64,000 bases of DNA from positions 23,264,144 through 23,328,143 of the forward strand of contig OX485809.1 in NCBI GenBank assembly GCA_950295325.1. Direction: 5' to 3'. The notes beneath the pieces were generated by a model. That model had not been told where the DNA came from. It worked only from the letters and a program-made list of their open reading frames with translations, and ran no database searches. The stretch's first letter is position 1; every line of letters starts with the position of its first letter. Both the position numbers and the translations under genes were made by a program. This DNA is from Polytrichum commune. Its lineage: Eukaryota; Streptophyta; Polytrichopsida; Polytrichales; Polytrichaceae. Shown here one piece after another: positions 13,315 to 24,867 of this stretch.

Positions 13315-14863
13315 ATGGATTTTTCAGCTGTGGATTTCTCTTTGACCGGAAAGTTTGCAGCCATGCATCCAGCTTACCCATTGATCGACAGCAATTGTAA
13401 GGCCCAAAAGCTATTTGCAATGTTGGAAAGGATTGTGGACTAAGGGTTTCTATACAATTGGCTTTCGAGAGAAAAGCACCAATATAATCTCTTGAGAAGT
13501 TAAAAGATCTGCACTTTTTCTGGAGATATCAACAGAATATCAAGGGTAGGTCTAAGTGTCTATGGGTCATTTAGAGAATGCTACCTGCTATAAGTTGTTT
13601 GTTAATTTGCTTTAGTTGCAATATTGCATGTGTTAACTTTGGATCTAACTCTTGATCTGCTGTTATCACAGTACATGGGAAGGATAACCACAAGGGAGGG
13701 GCTCAAAGACACTACAGGTTTCAGCATTCAAGGAACCTGGTATCTCAGGTTGAAGAAGAAGATACTTCACACTGCGAAGAGAAAGTGGTAATGCTTCTGC
13801 TCTCCATACAATAAATAGTACATTTTGTTGGTATTTTGTGTTATACATGACTGCCTGAGAATTGTATCACTGGTATCTCCTCACAAGATTGTTTGATGTT
13901 CAATTCTCTAATTTTGGCGTACTCATTTTGCAGGTAGTCAAGATTGAAGCTCCCGAGCTTCCACCTATAGACCTTAAGAAAGGGAGGTTTCCTTTTTGTT
14001 TGGTGTGGGTCCCGCTGCCGGTGGTCGCATGGCTTGTCCCATTTGTGGGTCATGTTGGTATATGCAGAGAGGATGGTGTTATTATTGACTTTGCTGGGAG
14101 GATTAACATTGACAATCTTGCATTTGGATCGGCTGCCAAATATGTGCCCCTCAGGCTTGACCAAGTAAAATTTCCCCTTCTCGATGTGTTAGAGAATTGT
14201 TCAAGTGATAATCTGTTCTGAATACCACCACACTAGTTTATTAAGGAATTTGAGAGTGCTCCATTCGAGTTGGGTTCAAATTTCATCTTGTGTAAGGAAA
14301 CATAATCTCTGAGCAACTCATGGTTGTGTTGGTATAGATTTAACTACAATTGAAGAATTAAATGAAGATTCAAGAAAGAACTTTGTACAATCATTAACAA
14401 TTGGAGCGAAATAGATGACTAAAGTCTTTGTGGCCTGCAGTGCTGTTTCTCTAAACAGTCATCGGTACATGAATGCAAAGAAGGCAGCAGCCATTTGGCT
14501 GGCGGGAGCGCTGTTTCATGGGACAATGCAGTAAACCAGACAATGCAAGAGTTTGGGAAGAAATCATATAACTTTTTCACGTGCAACTGCCATTCCTTTG
14601 TGGCCAATTGCATGAACCGGATGGCGTACAAAGGCTCCACCAGGTGGAATCTTGTGGAGGTACTTGTTCTTGTTCTTGTAAGGGGCACGTTTGTGAATTT
14701 TACAGGGTTTTTACGAGCCTATGTCCCATTTGTGGCTGTCATGAGCTTAGGCTTCTGGATGGCCGGATGGGTCTTCTTCTTTTTCTGGTGTGGGTTCACG
14801 AGCCTTCTCTTAGGCTGGTTTACTTTTGGGACGTATGCATTTGGAGGCTTAATTGATTGCTGA
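13315..14863 (+). CDS. RTE1/TMEM222-like membrane protein (DUF778)
   Basis: Exons 13315-13396, 13672-13787, 13934-14164, 14459-14863 join in phase to 277 residues, near the usual family length. The family includes plant RTE1, a Golgi/ER membrane protein that promotes function of the ethylene receptor ETR1, and animal TMEM222. Visible hallmarks are AYPLID in exon 1, [17 protein letters not shown] (about 106-122), the Cys-rich [10 protein letters not shown] (about 185-194) and a hydrophobic C-terminus (about 210-275) with two or three membrane spans. The first exon was found by phase: the split codon closes to Leu. ATG 13315 is the first one after the leader acceptor. The His of GHVGI and Cys of NCHSF are placed like the catalytic pair of LRAT/NlpC-type enzymes (inference). 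Which subgroup (RTE1, RTH or TMEM222) cannot be decided here. Confidence 0.9.
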
Positions 14864-15782
14864 AATGGGAGGGAGGCAGACATGCTGAATGGAGGTAGTC
14901 ACACAACAACGATAAATTTTGATAGCACTTTTGTAGTCAAGCAAGGTATTATGTGGTAAGGTTAGGGTAGACAGTTAGTTTTACGGCTGCTAAAGTTTTA
15001 GCTTCTGGATGAGGATCAAGGTACTATAGTGTAAACAATTTGCATATAGTTGTACATATGTGCAGGAACTTTGAGTGAGGTTGAGAGTTGAAGTGGTAAA
15101 AGACAGTTAGAGATGCTCAAAACGGACCTCCTCTTGCTATTGACTACAAAGACAAATTTAACTTATTTTTGTGAACGGATTTGTCTACAATGATATATGT
15201 CGTGGTTTTGTGGTGGTATCGACCTACAAATGTTTCTGGGTAGCTTCTGCTTCTTTGATTCCGACGTTGGCCTTGTCCCATTTCTGACTCTGTAGAAAAT
15301 CTTCTGGTGGAAGACATCTTCAATCTGGAATATGTTTTTAACTCACTTATGATATTGAGAACAACCGTAGAACCACCACTGAAGAATTCTTTCAGCTATC
15401 TTTATAAATCATAGTGAGTTTGGGGTACACTGTGGTCGCCCAACAGTTGTATCAGAAACGTTTTAAACCCGCAGTAGGCATGTTCATGATACTATCTCAA
15501 TTATCAACCTCAAGATTATCAGTTTACATTTTCGAACTGGAATTAAGCAGAGATCGTGAGCCTTGTTGGGGATTCAAAGACCGATGAAATTGGCAATATG
15601 ACTACGTACAAAACCAGATTCTACTATGCCATGGATGAAGATTCAGGTAATCTGGTAGATACACAATGACACGTTGTTTTTTTTACAGCCGTTGCACGAA
15701 ATGTTAACTCATGCAAGTACATCTCTCTATCTATGCGAGAAGTCGTTCATAATGCCAAGTAAAATTGTGTAATTTCAAAGTG
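14864..15782. other. Convergent intergenic region
   Basis: 3' flank shared by the RTE1-like gene (plus) and paralogue A (minus). No coding sequence seen. Confidence 0.4.
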
Positions 15783-17928
15783 TCAGTGTCTCCTTAGCCT
15801 CTTCGGTACAGTACCTCTTTTCAAGTTGACAGAAGGGCCAGACTTTCTCTTGCTCACCTTACATTTTTGATCTTGCCTTCTGTCCACCTTCACCTGTTCT
15901 TTGTTTTGCAACAAAGCTGCTTGCAAGAGCTCGGAGCCACCTTGAAGCTTCAAGATGCGGACCAAACCATGTGGGGGCACGAAAACAGGAATGGTTTCGG
16001 ACGGAGCGTACTTCCCCATTGGTTTGCTCAGTTTCTTTGCAACTCTCATCTCATCAGTATTGTCAGAGTGCACAAAATCCTGTAACTCACCACACGTGAA
16101 GGCTTTGACATGGATACCTTTGATGCGTCCACTTCGGGATACCAAAAGACCGCCGTTGGGATCAGGAAGGCGCTCATAAGTTGCCACTCCTTGCATCCAC
16201 TCCGAGAAGCATATGCTGCCAGAGATCACTGTGGGATGATCCGCCGTTGAAGACGATGATGCAGGTGCTCTCCAGATTCTTGCGGGCTTGTCTGGTTTGA
16301 GCAGTTTCTCGAACACCTTTGGTGTCTGGTGTTTGTTCGGGTCTTTTGGGTAGAAGAAGCAGTAAACATAGTCACCCTCCCGAGCATCCGTTGCAAGGTC
16401 GAGATGTGATGTTGGTATCCACGGTTTGGACAATGGTTTCACCGGCTCCAGGACACAAATGTCGACGTCTTCATCCATGTTTTTCACCTTTGCCTCGAAT
16501 CCTAACCTTCCTTGGTAGTAATTAGGGTATACCACATGGATCTTGTAGCGGGAGGGATCCTCAACAGCATCGTAAATTGTGTGTAGGGAACATATAGATT
16601 CACCATGCTCATCCATCAATCCCACTGTGCCCACACTTCTGGCCAAGTCTGTCGGAGCGTCCAATTCCTCTGGCTTTGTCGCATCGCAAAGGAATACTCT
16701 TCCTACGTGGGACGTGACCTTGTCGAAGGTCTGTTTCACCCATCTAGAATATTGCACATCATCTCCATTCTCTTCTTCAAGCAAGTCGGCTGTATGATTA
16801 AAACCAGGGTTTCATCAGGCTCAACGTACTCCTTTATGTGACATTCAATTTGTGTGCAGGATATGACGAGCAATGGTGAATTCTCAAAGAAACTTATCAT
16901 GCCTATGTACAAACTGCGTTCGCATTCGCAAAAAAATGTGACGTGGAATAGGCGATGCTCGGCTGTATGCACGGGTAGATCACTCCATTGTCAAGTTGAA
17001 CATCACGTGCGACCAAAAAAAATCTTCTTTTGGTAAGTTGCACCACCAAAATGGGTCAAAATTTTATCAAAATTTTATCATGAGTAGATATACACAGTAC
17101 CTATGACATACTTAAAAATGGTAACGAAATTTGATGATTTGTTTTTTTCATAAAACATACCGTTTCTAACTAGAATGACACAGAATTGAACTAAAAAAAT
17201 TACTAAAAAAAATAAAGATGACTAAAAATTTCAGAAAACTATTCAAAAGTTACTATCAATGGTTATGTATATGTAGAAAAAAAATCATAAATTTTAAAAT
17301 TATATATGGCATGTAATATAGGGGTAGCAAACTTTGTCCGCACGTGGTGTTCAATTTGACAAGGAGTGATCTACCCGTGGCTGTATGAAGGCCAGGGTTT
17401 AATCAGGCTCAACGTAGAACCCAATGTGACATTCTTCTTGTGTGCAGGATCTGACGAGCGCAACGTTGAATTCCCAATGTCCCCATCAAGTCTACGTACT
17501 AACTGCGTTTAGATTCGCAAAATGTATATGAAGTGTTATAGGTGATGCTCGGCTGTATGAAGGCCAGGGTTTCATCAGGCTCAACGTATGCCTCAATGCG
17601 AAATTCTACTTGTGTGCAGGATATGACGAGAGCAATGGTGCATTTTCAATGTAACCTATCAAGTCCATGTACAAACTGCGTTCAGTTTCGCAAAATGTAT
17701 GTGACCTGTTATAGGTGATGCTCGCAACGTGATCTGCTCTCCAATGATCTCCGCATTGTCATCAGGGGAGAGGAATTGACTGCCTCGCATGACCTCCACA
17801 CACCATTCCCTGGGGACGCCACAATCTCGGACTCTCTGCCTGAGCTCATGGAACAGCGGTACTTCCTTGTTCCATTCGATCTTTTTCATTTCCTCCTGCT
17901 GCGGCAACTGAACTTCTAGGACGACCAT
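15783..17928 (-). CDS. Paralogue A: ubiquitin-like N-domain + trypsin-like domain, catalytic Ser missing
   Basis: Exon 1 17928-17706 and exon 2 16789-15783 on the minus strand, phase-1 junction, about 409 residues. Exon 1 has the strand-strand-helix-strand-strand pattern shared with B and C: VLEVQLP, KKIEWN, FHELRQRV, WCVEV, SPDD, ITLRA. Exon 2 resembles a chymotrypsin/HtrA fold: GTVGL then LHTI (His about 144), DVDICVLEP (Asp about 184), then PDPNGGLLVSRSGRIKGIHV, where the nucleophile position (about 286) is Asn, not Ser. It is therefore probably not an active protease. The C-terminus is strongly basic (KVSKRK, VPKRLRRH), which looks like a nuclear localisation signal. ATG 17928 is chosen because it aligns with the starts of B and C; the upstream GTG is not a plausible eukaryotic start. 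The intron holds three tandem copies of itself and a hAT MITE. Function unknown; a pseudoprotease or effector-like role is inference. Confidence 0.75.
16788..17723 (-). repeat. Tandemly tripled intron (3 x ~173 bp) in paralogue A
   Basis: Copies a (16788-16960), b (16961-16969 plus 17388-17550, split by a MITE) and c (17551-17723). Each unit spans the last ~18 nt of exon 1, a whole ~153-bp intron and the first bases of exon 2, so the acceptor CATACAG/CC is repeated. The donor is kept only next to exon 1 (ACAG/GTCACA) and is degraded in the inner copies. Confidence 0.8.
16970..17379. mobile_element. hAT-like MITE, copy 2, in the intron of paralogue A
   Basis: 410 bp. The terminal repeat CACGGGTAGATCACTCC is perfect at both ends, with a perfect 8-bp duplication GCTGTATG at 16962-16969 and 17380-17387. 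It inserted into tandem copy b of the intron repeat, so it is younger than that duplication. Very similar to 10061-10469. Confidence 0.92.
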
Positions 17929-19462
17929 TTTGAGATTTTCGTCACCCACTTTGGACCAACTTACAGAAAACTTCGTATCTCAACCAACCTACACTTAAAT
18001 CATCCAACAGCCTTCGGATACACTTGTGCATCATGATGCGCGTGCAAACATTCACTCTCCTACGGTTACCAAGACATTGCATCTTGGAATACAGGAGCTA
18101 CGTTAAAGAAGCCCTAACAAGTTCTTTCGATTGTATATTTGCCGTTAATCTGCCATTCCACAAGACAGGAAAGTCCCAGTCGAGTGACACGACAACTATG
18201 TCTACCGCTCAATTCAGGGTATGAGAAGAATATGAGAGCCATATTGTGCGTACATGAGAGATTTCAAAGTGGGTCAGTGTTGGCTTACAGGATTTAATAG
18301 GCTCGCTGAATTCCACGTAACAGAAAACACATAAAGACATAAGGAATAGAGGATCTGGTTCACCTTATTCTGCAACTTTAGACGGCTTTGATTTAGTTCC
18401 AAGCAATTTTGTTACTGTAATGTGATTGGGCAAGTCCCTCTCTCTCTCCCCCTCTCTCTCTGTCTCTCTCTGTCATGTATCCGGGTCCATGTCAGACACC
18501 AAAATTGGCACTGGGCCGCAGAACCGTCCTTCTTTCAAAACGATTTTTTGCATTACAATTATAATATATTTTTGAGGTTTCTGCATGAGCACAAAGCCGA
18601 CACGAGAAATCTTCCCTAAGCAGATCCCAAGGAGAATTCGGGGGCGGCACTTCACTTCACTTCACATTGTCAGATCGCTATCACTCTTTGAAGTAGCTGT
18701 TATCGAGTATAATTAGCTTTATAGTCGCTAAGCAGAAGCAAAAACTGATTCAGCGATGGCCGAGAAGACTCAGGAGTGAGGTATTTCTCCAAAGCAACCC
18801 AAACGATGACAACACTCATCAACAGAGTAGAGATGGTGTGGGGGTGCAGTGCATTGGTCATATGTTATAATTATATGAGAGCGAGCGAGCTACAATGGAA
18901 TTACGTGAAGGAAGTTGATAGGAATCCGTGAGTGTTCAGGAAGGTAGGTCAATTAGAGAGAGCGGTGGCCAAGCGACGGACCCTAAGTCCGTTATTTCCC
19001 AACCGTCGCATCCTTGCGTCCTTCGTCAAACTTTTGGAGCTTTATAAGTACTTCTCGTTGCTTCCCCGTTACCTTCCCTTCCCTTTCTTTTCCTCTCCTG
19101 TTTTTTTTTGTTTTTTTGTTTTTGTTTTTTGTTTTTTTTGGGGGGGTGGGGGGTCTTTCGATTTCCATTGAAGTCCAGAGGCTGATACTAAAGGTTAGGT
19201 CTTCACCACCATTTGCTTATGGTTTCTAGAAATCAGTGAGAGTTGGTGCAATCTTGTCACTATGCCAACATCCTGTATTGTAAGAGCGCAAAGTGGGCAG
19301 GTTTAGATGGTAGTAAAGGCTTTGTGTTATAGGTCATAAGTATGGTTCAGTAGGAATGAAGTACGATCAAAAAGCTCAGAATATACTCCATGTGAAGAGG
19401 GTAGATCTAGAAGCACTGGAACATCGACCTGAGATTGAGTATTCCCTTTGAATTCCGGAATC
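17929..19462. other. Divergent promoter region between paralogues A and B
   Basis: 1.5 kb between oppositely directed start codons. Contains a CT-rich microsatellite (about 18438-18476), a tandem CACTT run (about 18651-18664) and a T/G homopolymer stretch (about 19100-19154). No gene seen. Confidence 0.45.
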
Positions 19463-22400
19463 ATGAACACAGATACAAGCATGACTGAAATAGCGGTTGA
19501 GTTGCCACAGGGCACTGCAAAGATTGAATGGAACACACAAAACCCAACTTTCGGAGAGGTCAAAGAGAAACTAATTCAGTCGTGTAGAATTGCTAAAAAC
19601 TGGTGTGTGGAAGTTTTCTGGGACAACGAGTTTGTAATTCCAGATGACTTGGCACACATGGGAGATATAGAAAAGCTCAGAATTCGAGCAGCTCCTATGA
19701 TAGGAAGCAGTCTGATGGAAGGAGTTCCTAGAAGAGCTTGTAATGTCAGTTCAAGTCATCGTGGTAAACCCTAAACCCTTTCACATAGTCTCCTGTTCCT
19801 GTTCACATGCATCTAGTTGATCTTTAGCAGTAAATCGCATCCCACAAGGCATGTGGATACTTTTCAGTTTTGTTTTTCAAGTGTTCCAACTTCTACCCAT
19901 TAGATATACACAACAAAACTTGTGTTACGTTAGCAAATCTATGATGAAGCATCAGCAAAAATCGGATTGGAAAATTGGACTTCCCTTAATTTAGTTATGG
20001 TTATCAGAAGTGCATGCATGTTTGTTGATTCCTTAATTGAATACATAGGTCTTCCCAATTGCATTCACTATTGCAGAGTAATCATTAAATTTTTAAAAAA
20101 GTAATCCAATCTCTTTAAAACATGTGTCTTTAAGGTGTTTGTTCTTTAATTCTCACCTAACCACACACCAATCAAATATAGGAGTTGATTAAGAAAAGTA
20201 ATTGAATGAAACCCGCATACCTTACAATGAACTCTTTTATTCTTGGTATGACAAATATAAATTGAACATTCATAGGTAGGGACTACTGAGTTGTGAAAAA
20301 ATGCCATTAGATTCTCAATTGCATAGATAGATAGATAGAAACTCCGGTCCCTTTTTAGCAAGGGGCCGGCGTGAATAAAGTGTCCGTTCGTAATGCCAAT
20401 GAACCCGATGCCCACCGGACAAGGGGATATTGGGACAATACTACTCTCCCCTTTCGAGGATGGGCACTATAGTGACACACTATACTAGTTCCTAGCTAGC
20501 CACTAGTGCCTTGAAGATACCGGACATGGTATCCCCCCAAAGGCCTTTGAGGTACCCATATAACAAGGTCCAAGGACCCCCCACCATAGTTGGGTGGACT
20601 AAGGTGGTGAGCACCACGCCGGCATGGGGAATCGAACCCACAACCTCCTCATTGGAGGCCATGAGCCCTAACCACCAAGCCAAGGCCCGTGGTGCCTCTC
20701 AATTGCACAACATATGAGGATTTGCACTTGAGAAATTTGAAGGGCATCCATTGGAACAATTCTAAACCCTATTTAATTCACTTAGAATCACATGATAAAT
20801 TCAATTGTTCGAGCAACTCCTATGAAAATTGTCCAATGATTCTCTCAATAATCAATTTTAAAGATTTTTGGGGCGAATACTACCTACTCATGTCACATAT
20901 AAAATTCATATTTTATAAATCTTCATTACTCAAAATTTTATTGAGAGCGAGAAGACCCTCTAAAGTCCTTTTACCCTCAATTCCTGAGAGTGGGAGGGGA
21001 TTTAGAGGATTGCCTCTCTCTCTTATTTGGTGTGCACTAAGGATTTGGCAAACTCATATTAAGCTTTATGGGTGGAATGAGTATGTGGTCTTGCACCTGC
21101 AAAAACCTAAAAAGCCGAGTACTAAGATAATCATTTTTCAATGAACATTGGGTTTACAAAATTAGGTGGACGGACCTTATTTGGGTACTTTTTGTTGTTT
21201 GAAAACTTTTATTAAGATTTGAGAGGTTGAAATTTACGTGGGTCTGTACATGTATATGAAGCCATGATCACTCCCCAAAAAAATTGAAGCTAATCTCAAA
21301 TTGTTATGAATGATTAAGTCCACTGATAATGAGCCTTAAGAAGGCCACATAAATCCCTCATTCTAGGTTGATAGATTTTGCACACATAGTCCAATCTCTC
21401 ATAAACACATGTCTTTCTGGTTTTCATCCTTGCATCTGCACCTCCCAAATATAGGTGTTCAATTAAGATAAGTACCGGAATTAGGCCCACTACCTTTCAC
21501 TAAACATCATCATGTCTGACTGCAACCGCTTCAAATAGTGTGAGCAGGTGATAAAGACGCAGCTACTGCAGATGTACTGGGCCCGGCACCTCCCCTACCA
21601 GAGATGTTTGAGAATGTGGTGGGCTACGTGGGGCGTGTGTTTGTGTGTGACCTTGACTGCATCAAGAAAGGAAACATTACAGGTGTGGAGAATTGTAGAG
21701 GTACAGTGGGCCTAATAGGCTCCAGTGGTGAGTCAATAGGATGTTGGCACACTGTAAAGCCCAGGACAAAAAAAGAGCAGGTAACAAAAACATACATTGA
21801 GTATCCAAACTACAGACAGAGTCTCATGTTTGAAGCCCGTGTAAAGGATAATCTCTTCAGCCCTGAGCTGGACTTGTTCATTGCTGAACCAGTAGAGCCA
21901 CTTCCGTTCCAAACTAGCCACCTCCCAAGAGCTCTTGCGGTCTCTCTCGCAGATTCTGTCCACTGTTTCAGGTTTCCTGAAATGGTGGATCATCAAATTG
22001 TTGCTGGATTCAGGAAGCTCAAACGACGAGCTGAAAAGTATGCAGATGCAGATGCAGAGAGGAGATTGAAGTTGCCAACGCTTTTCTCTGGTCGAGTTTG
22101 TTTCAATGGATGGAAGCAAAGTGTTGCAGACTATCTATGCCTCCCCAACTGCTCTGGTGGTGTAGTTGTGGATGACTGGGGACGACTGAAAGGGATTCAT
22201 GTTGCGTCTATTCGACTTGGCAAAGCACTCAGCTTCCGTGATCTCAAGGTAGAGAAGACCAAGGATAGGAGGGCTGTAAATTTCCCCAAAAGTGTGAAAA
22301 ATTTGTACGCAAGTGTTAATACATTCTGCTCAAACACTACATGTACATTAAATGCTGGCAGGAACGAAGTTGCTGCTTTTGTACCAGTACAGATCTTTGA

Positions 22401-22563
22401 AGCATCACTCAAGCTTTCCTTCTTGAGGCAAGCACGAGGCGAAGTCAAGCCTTTACTCATAAAATCGACAAGTGAATCACAACCCACAAAGGTTCACCTC
22501 CTTGAAGACGAAAGACATGCAAAGCGGGTAAAACAGGAGGAGTGTAAAAAGTCGTCAATGTGA
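19463..22563 (+). CDS. Paralogue B: ubiquitin-like N-domain + trypsin-like domain with complete triad
   Basis: Exons 19463-19763 and 21548-22563, phase-1 junction, about 438 residues. Exon 1 carries TEIAVELP, AKIEWN, FGEVKEKL, WCVEVF, IPDD, LRIRA, a beta-grasp-like layout. Exon 2 has the trypsin-like landmarks GTVGL then GCWHTV (His about 168), ELDLFIAEP (Asp about 209), DSVHCFRFP, SGRVCF, and PNCSGGVVVDDWGRLKGIHV (Ser about 303). All three catalytic positions are therefore filled, unlike A and C. The C-terminus is basic (ERHAKRVKQ). ATG 19463 is the first in frame; ATG 19481 (MTEI) aligns better with the paralogues. Two in-phase acceptors (before 21548 and 21572) could give a variant eight residues shorter. 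The 1.8-kb intron contains a SINE. Substrate and location are unknown. The trypsin-like assignment rests on motif order read by eye. Confidence 0.78.
20324..20696 (-). mobile_element. tRNA-derived SINE in the intron of paralogue B
   Basis: 373 bp, antisense to the host gene. The 5' end has Pol III promoter boxes: A-box-like TGGCTTGGTGG (complement, about 20670-20682) and B box GGTTCGATTCC (complement, 20628-20638). The 3' end has a GGACC/GGCC hairpin followed by a (TATC)n tail at about 20324-20338. An 11-bp duplication TCTCAATTGCA flanks it (20313-20323 and 20697-20707). The ORF across the tRNA-like head is not a gene. Confidence 0.88.
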
Positions 22564-24867
22564 TGAGAGGGTTAGGAGTCATGGAATAGAATTTCAAAGA
22601 CTTCAAAGACCAGACAAAAGGGATGACAAGAGGAGGCTTCATATGGTTCTGAGAGCTGCAAAAATCAGATGACCTCCCACCCAGGATTTGGAAAAAGGAG
22701 AATCTAATGAAAATGGAAAAGGTGAGAGAAGTGTGGAGCATGAGTGCAAGGACGTAACAATAACATTGTTACATGTGAGAATGCAGCATCAAAATACGAG
22801 GCTTTCATGTGGAATGCGTGATGGAAAACATGCAGTCTAGCAAATATAAACACTTAAAGGGGTGATGTTCAAGAAATAGTTCATAACAGCCATCAAATTG
22901 AAGAAAGCGAGAGGCAGTGAGCATATTTACACCAATGTGGCAGTAAAAGGAATTTGTGAGTCTTCAGAGGTCAGCAGGTCATTGGCAGATCAGAAGGTTA
23001 GGATGCAGACAAAAGCAAGGAAATCTAACAATGAAAAAGTAGGGAATAACAACAAAGAGTAGGAAGATAATGAAGGAGACTGACATCACCTCAGTATATT
23101 CTCCAACTTTGTTTTGTATATTCAAAAGGTCTGGGGGTGCTACAAGCAGGCCAGGATCTTTTTCCACTACAGCATGGCCATCCTTTCCTCTCTCTGGCTC
23201 TGACTTCTCCCGGTCATATGCCTGTATTCGGATCCAGCTGTAAAATTCTAGGAGGATAGAAGGGATCGGGTCAGTGTTCTTTGAAACCACAATTTATCAA
23301 CCAGTCACTGGTGATGCAGAAAGGTTGACAGGGTCATCAGCAATCGTGTGCTGCAATGTCTACAACAAATGTCCTTCCTACAGCCTATACTGAGAGTTCT
23401 GATCCCCCTTGAACTATTTAAATAACACAGTAAGAAGAACGATCAAACACTACATTCTCATTGACCTGCTTGGATACATTGAATACTTTTGTAACAAAAA
23501 GAGGTCATAGCTTGACATTGGAACCAGGAAGGCAGAATCTCAGCAGACCTTCTATTATCTGCCTCGAGCTGCTCCTTAAAATATTTTCAAGGAAACATCA
23601 AACCATGAAGCTTGTCTTCACTTTGGCTTGCAACGTCTCTTTCAAGGTCTCTGTACCTTCACCTGCAAATTCAGACAAGGATTTTCACTTGTCACTAAGG
23701 TAGAATGTAAGTCAAAACCTCCTCAGGAAAGTGATCACCTCAGAAAGTTCGGCCTTTGATTTAATGTTTACATGATTACATCCATCTTCCAGAGTACTGG
23801 AGGTGGACCTTTTTCAGCACACTGTTTGCTTAATGATATGCTAGCGAGGAGGACATCTCACACTAGGAGAGGTTCGCAGCTGCTTAGAGTCGACTATCAC
23901 GATGAGGAGTGACAACACGAAATCGACTAAAACCCTCAACCTAAACCACTTACTCTGTCAGCAGAATCTGGAGTCTAGTTACTCTAGATGTGCACCAGTT
24001 CCTGTCTATCTGCGAGACATTAACCTATTGACATCATTTAGGACCCCATACCAAAAAGGAGTGCCCCTGATATCTCAAGCGACACTTGAGTAAAGGCTTG
24101 TGGTACCATTTCGAGAGAGATATTATCGTTCCAGATGGAATTGAGTTCTGTTGGGAACGTATAGAGCTACCGGCAAACATTCTAGACTGACTATTGAGGT
24201 CTGTGAAGCATTGACCTATTGACAACGACAAACGTTTTGATCTTATCATTGGGGTTAGTGGAATTTTGAGCACAACCAAGTATATCTGACAAGGAGTAAG
24301 TGGCACAAGAGTCAAGGGACAAAGGGGGAGGAGATTCACCGGACTGCTCCTCATTGCTGATCGGTGTGATTGGCTCCCTGCTGTAGCTCTCATCTAGAAT
24401 AGTTTGTAACTTGGTCGAAAGCGGGGGTAACCTGGTCCAAGTCAAAACCATCCCAACCTCTTCAATTTGTTCTGCAAAATATCATCACTTTGCCTATAAT
24501 TCTTTTCGCGACGAATTTTGTACATACTCTGCCACGTATTCGATGCAAGACATAAACCCTAAAACGTGTTGGGCATTAAGGTAATCATCAGCTTCGCTTG
24601 GGCTTTTCAATAGCACACCTTTCGCATTCGCTTTAAAAAAATGTATGCAGAGGATGAGAAGCTGAGGTGATGGAAATCAAGGATTAACAAAAGAGAGAGG
24701 GGAAATTCATTTTAAAACTAAAATTTTAAAAAACTAAAAAACTAAAAAGCTTTGAATCAACCACACAGTGCAATTGTGGTTTACTGTTCCAACAATTCGC
24801 TAGAAGGTGTCTGACATCCCTTAACATCCACAACATCATCCATAACATCAGAAACTGTAGTACAATG
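22564..24867 (-). other. Unassigned region with possible minus-strand exons
   Basis: No family recognised. On the minus strand several stretches look exon-like. About 24471-24190 (frame EQIEEVGMVLTWTRL..., Ser/Pro-rich) follows an acceptor TTTTGCAG. About 23664-23625 has EGTETLKETLQAK and about 23585-23515 has EQLEADNRRSAEIL; both are heptad-like. About 23250-23093 has FYSWIRIQAYDREK... ending at a donor GAG/GTGATG. Phases could not be made to agree across all of them, so this is a candidate gene only. Confidence 0.25.

Noticed and set aside
16788..17723. CRISPR-like array (three ~173-bp repeats)
   Set aside because: Units are tandem intron copies without spacers, in a eukaryotic gene.
20492..20683. 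ORF beginning MAWWLGLMASNEEVVGS on the minus strand
   Set aside because: It is the translation of the tRNA-like head of the SINE.
21733..22119. 128-codon minus-strand ORF opposite paralogue B
   Set aside because: Shadow of exon 2 of B, with no recognisable domain.
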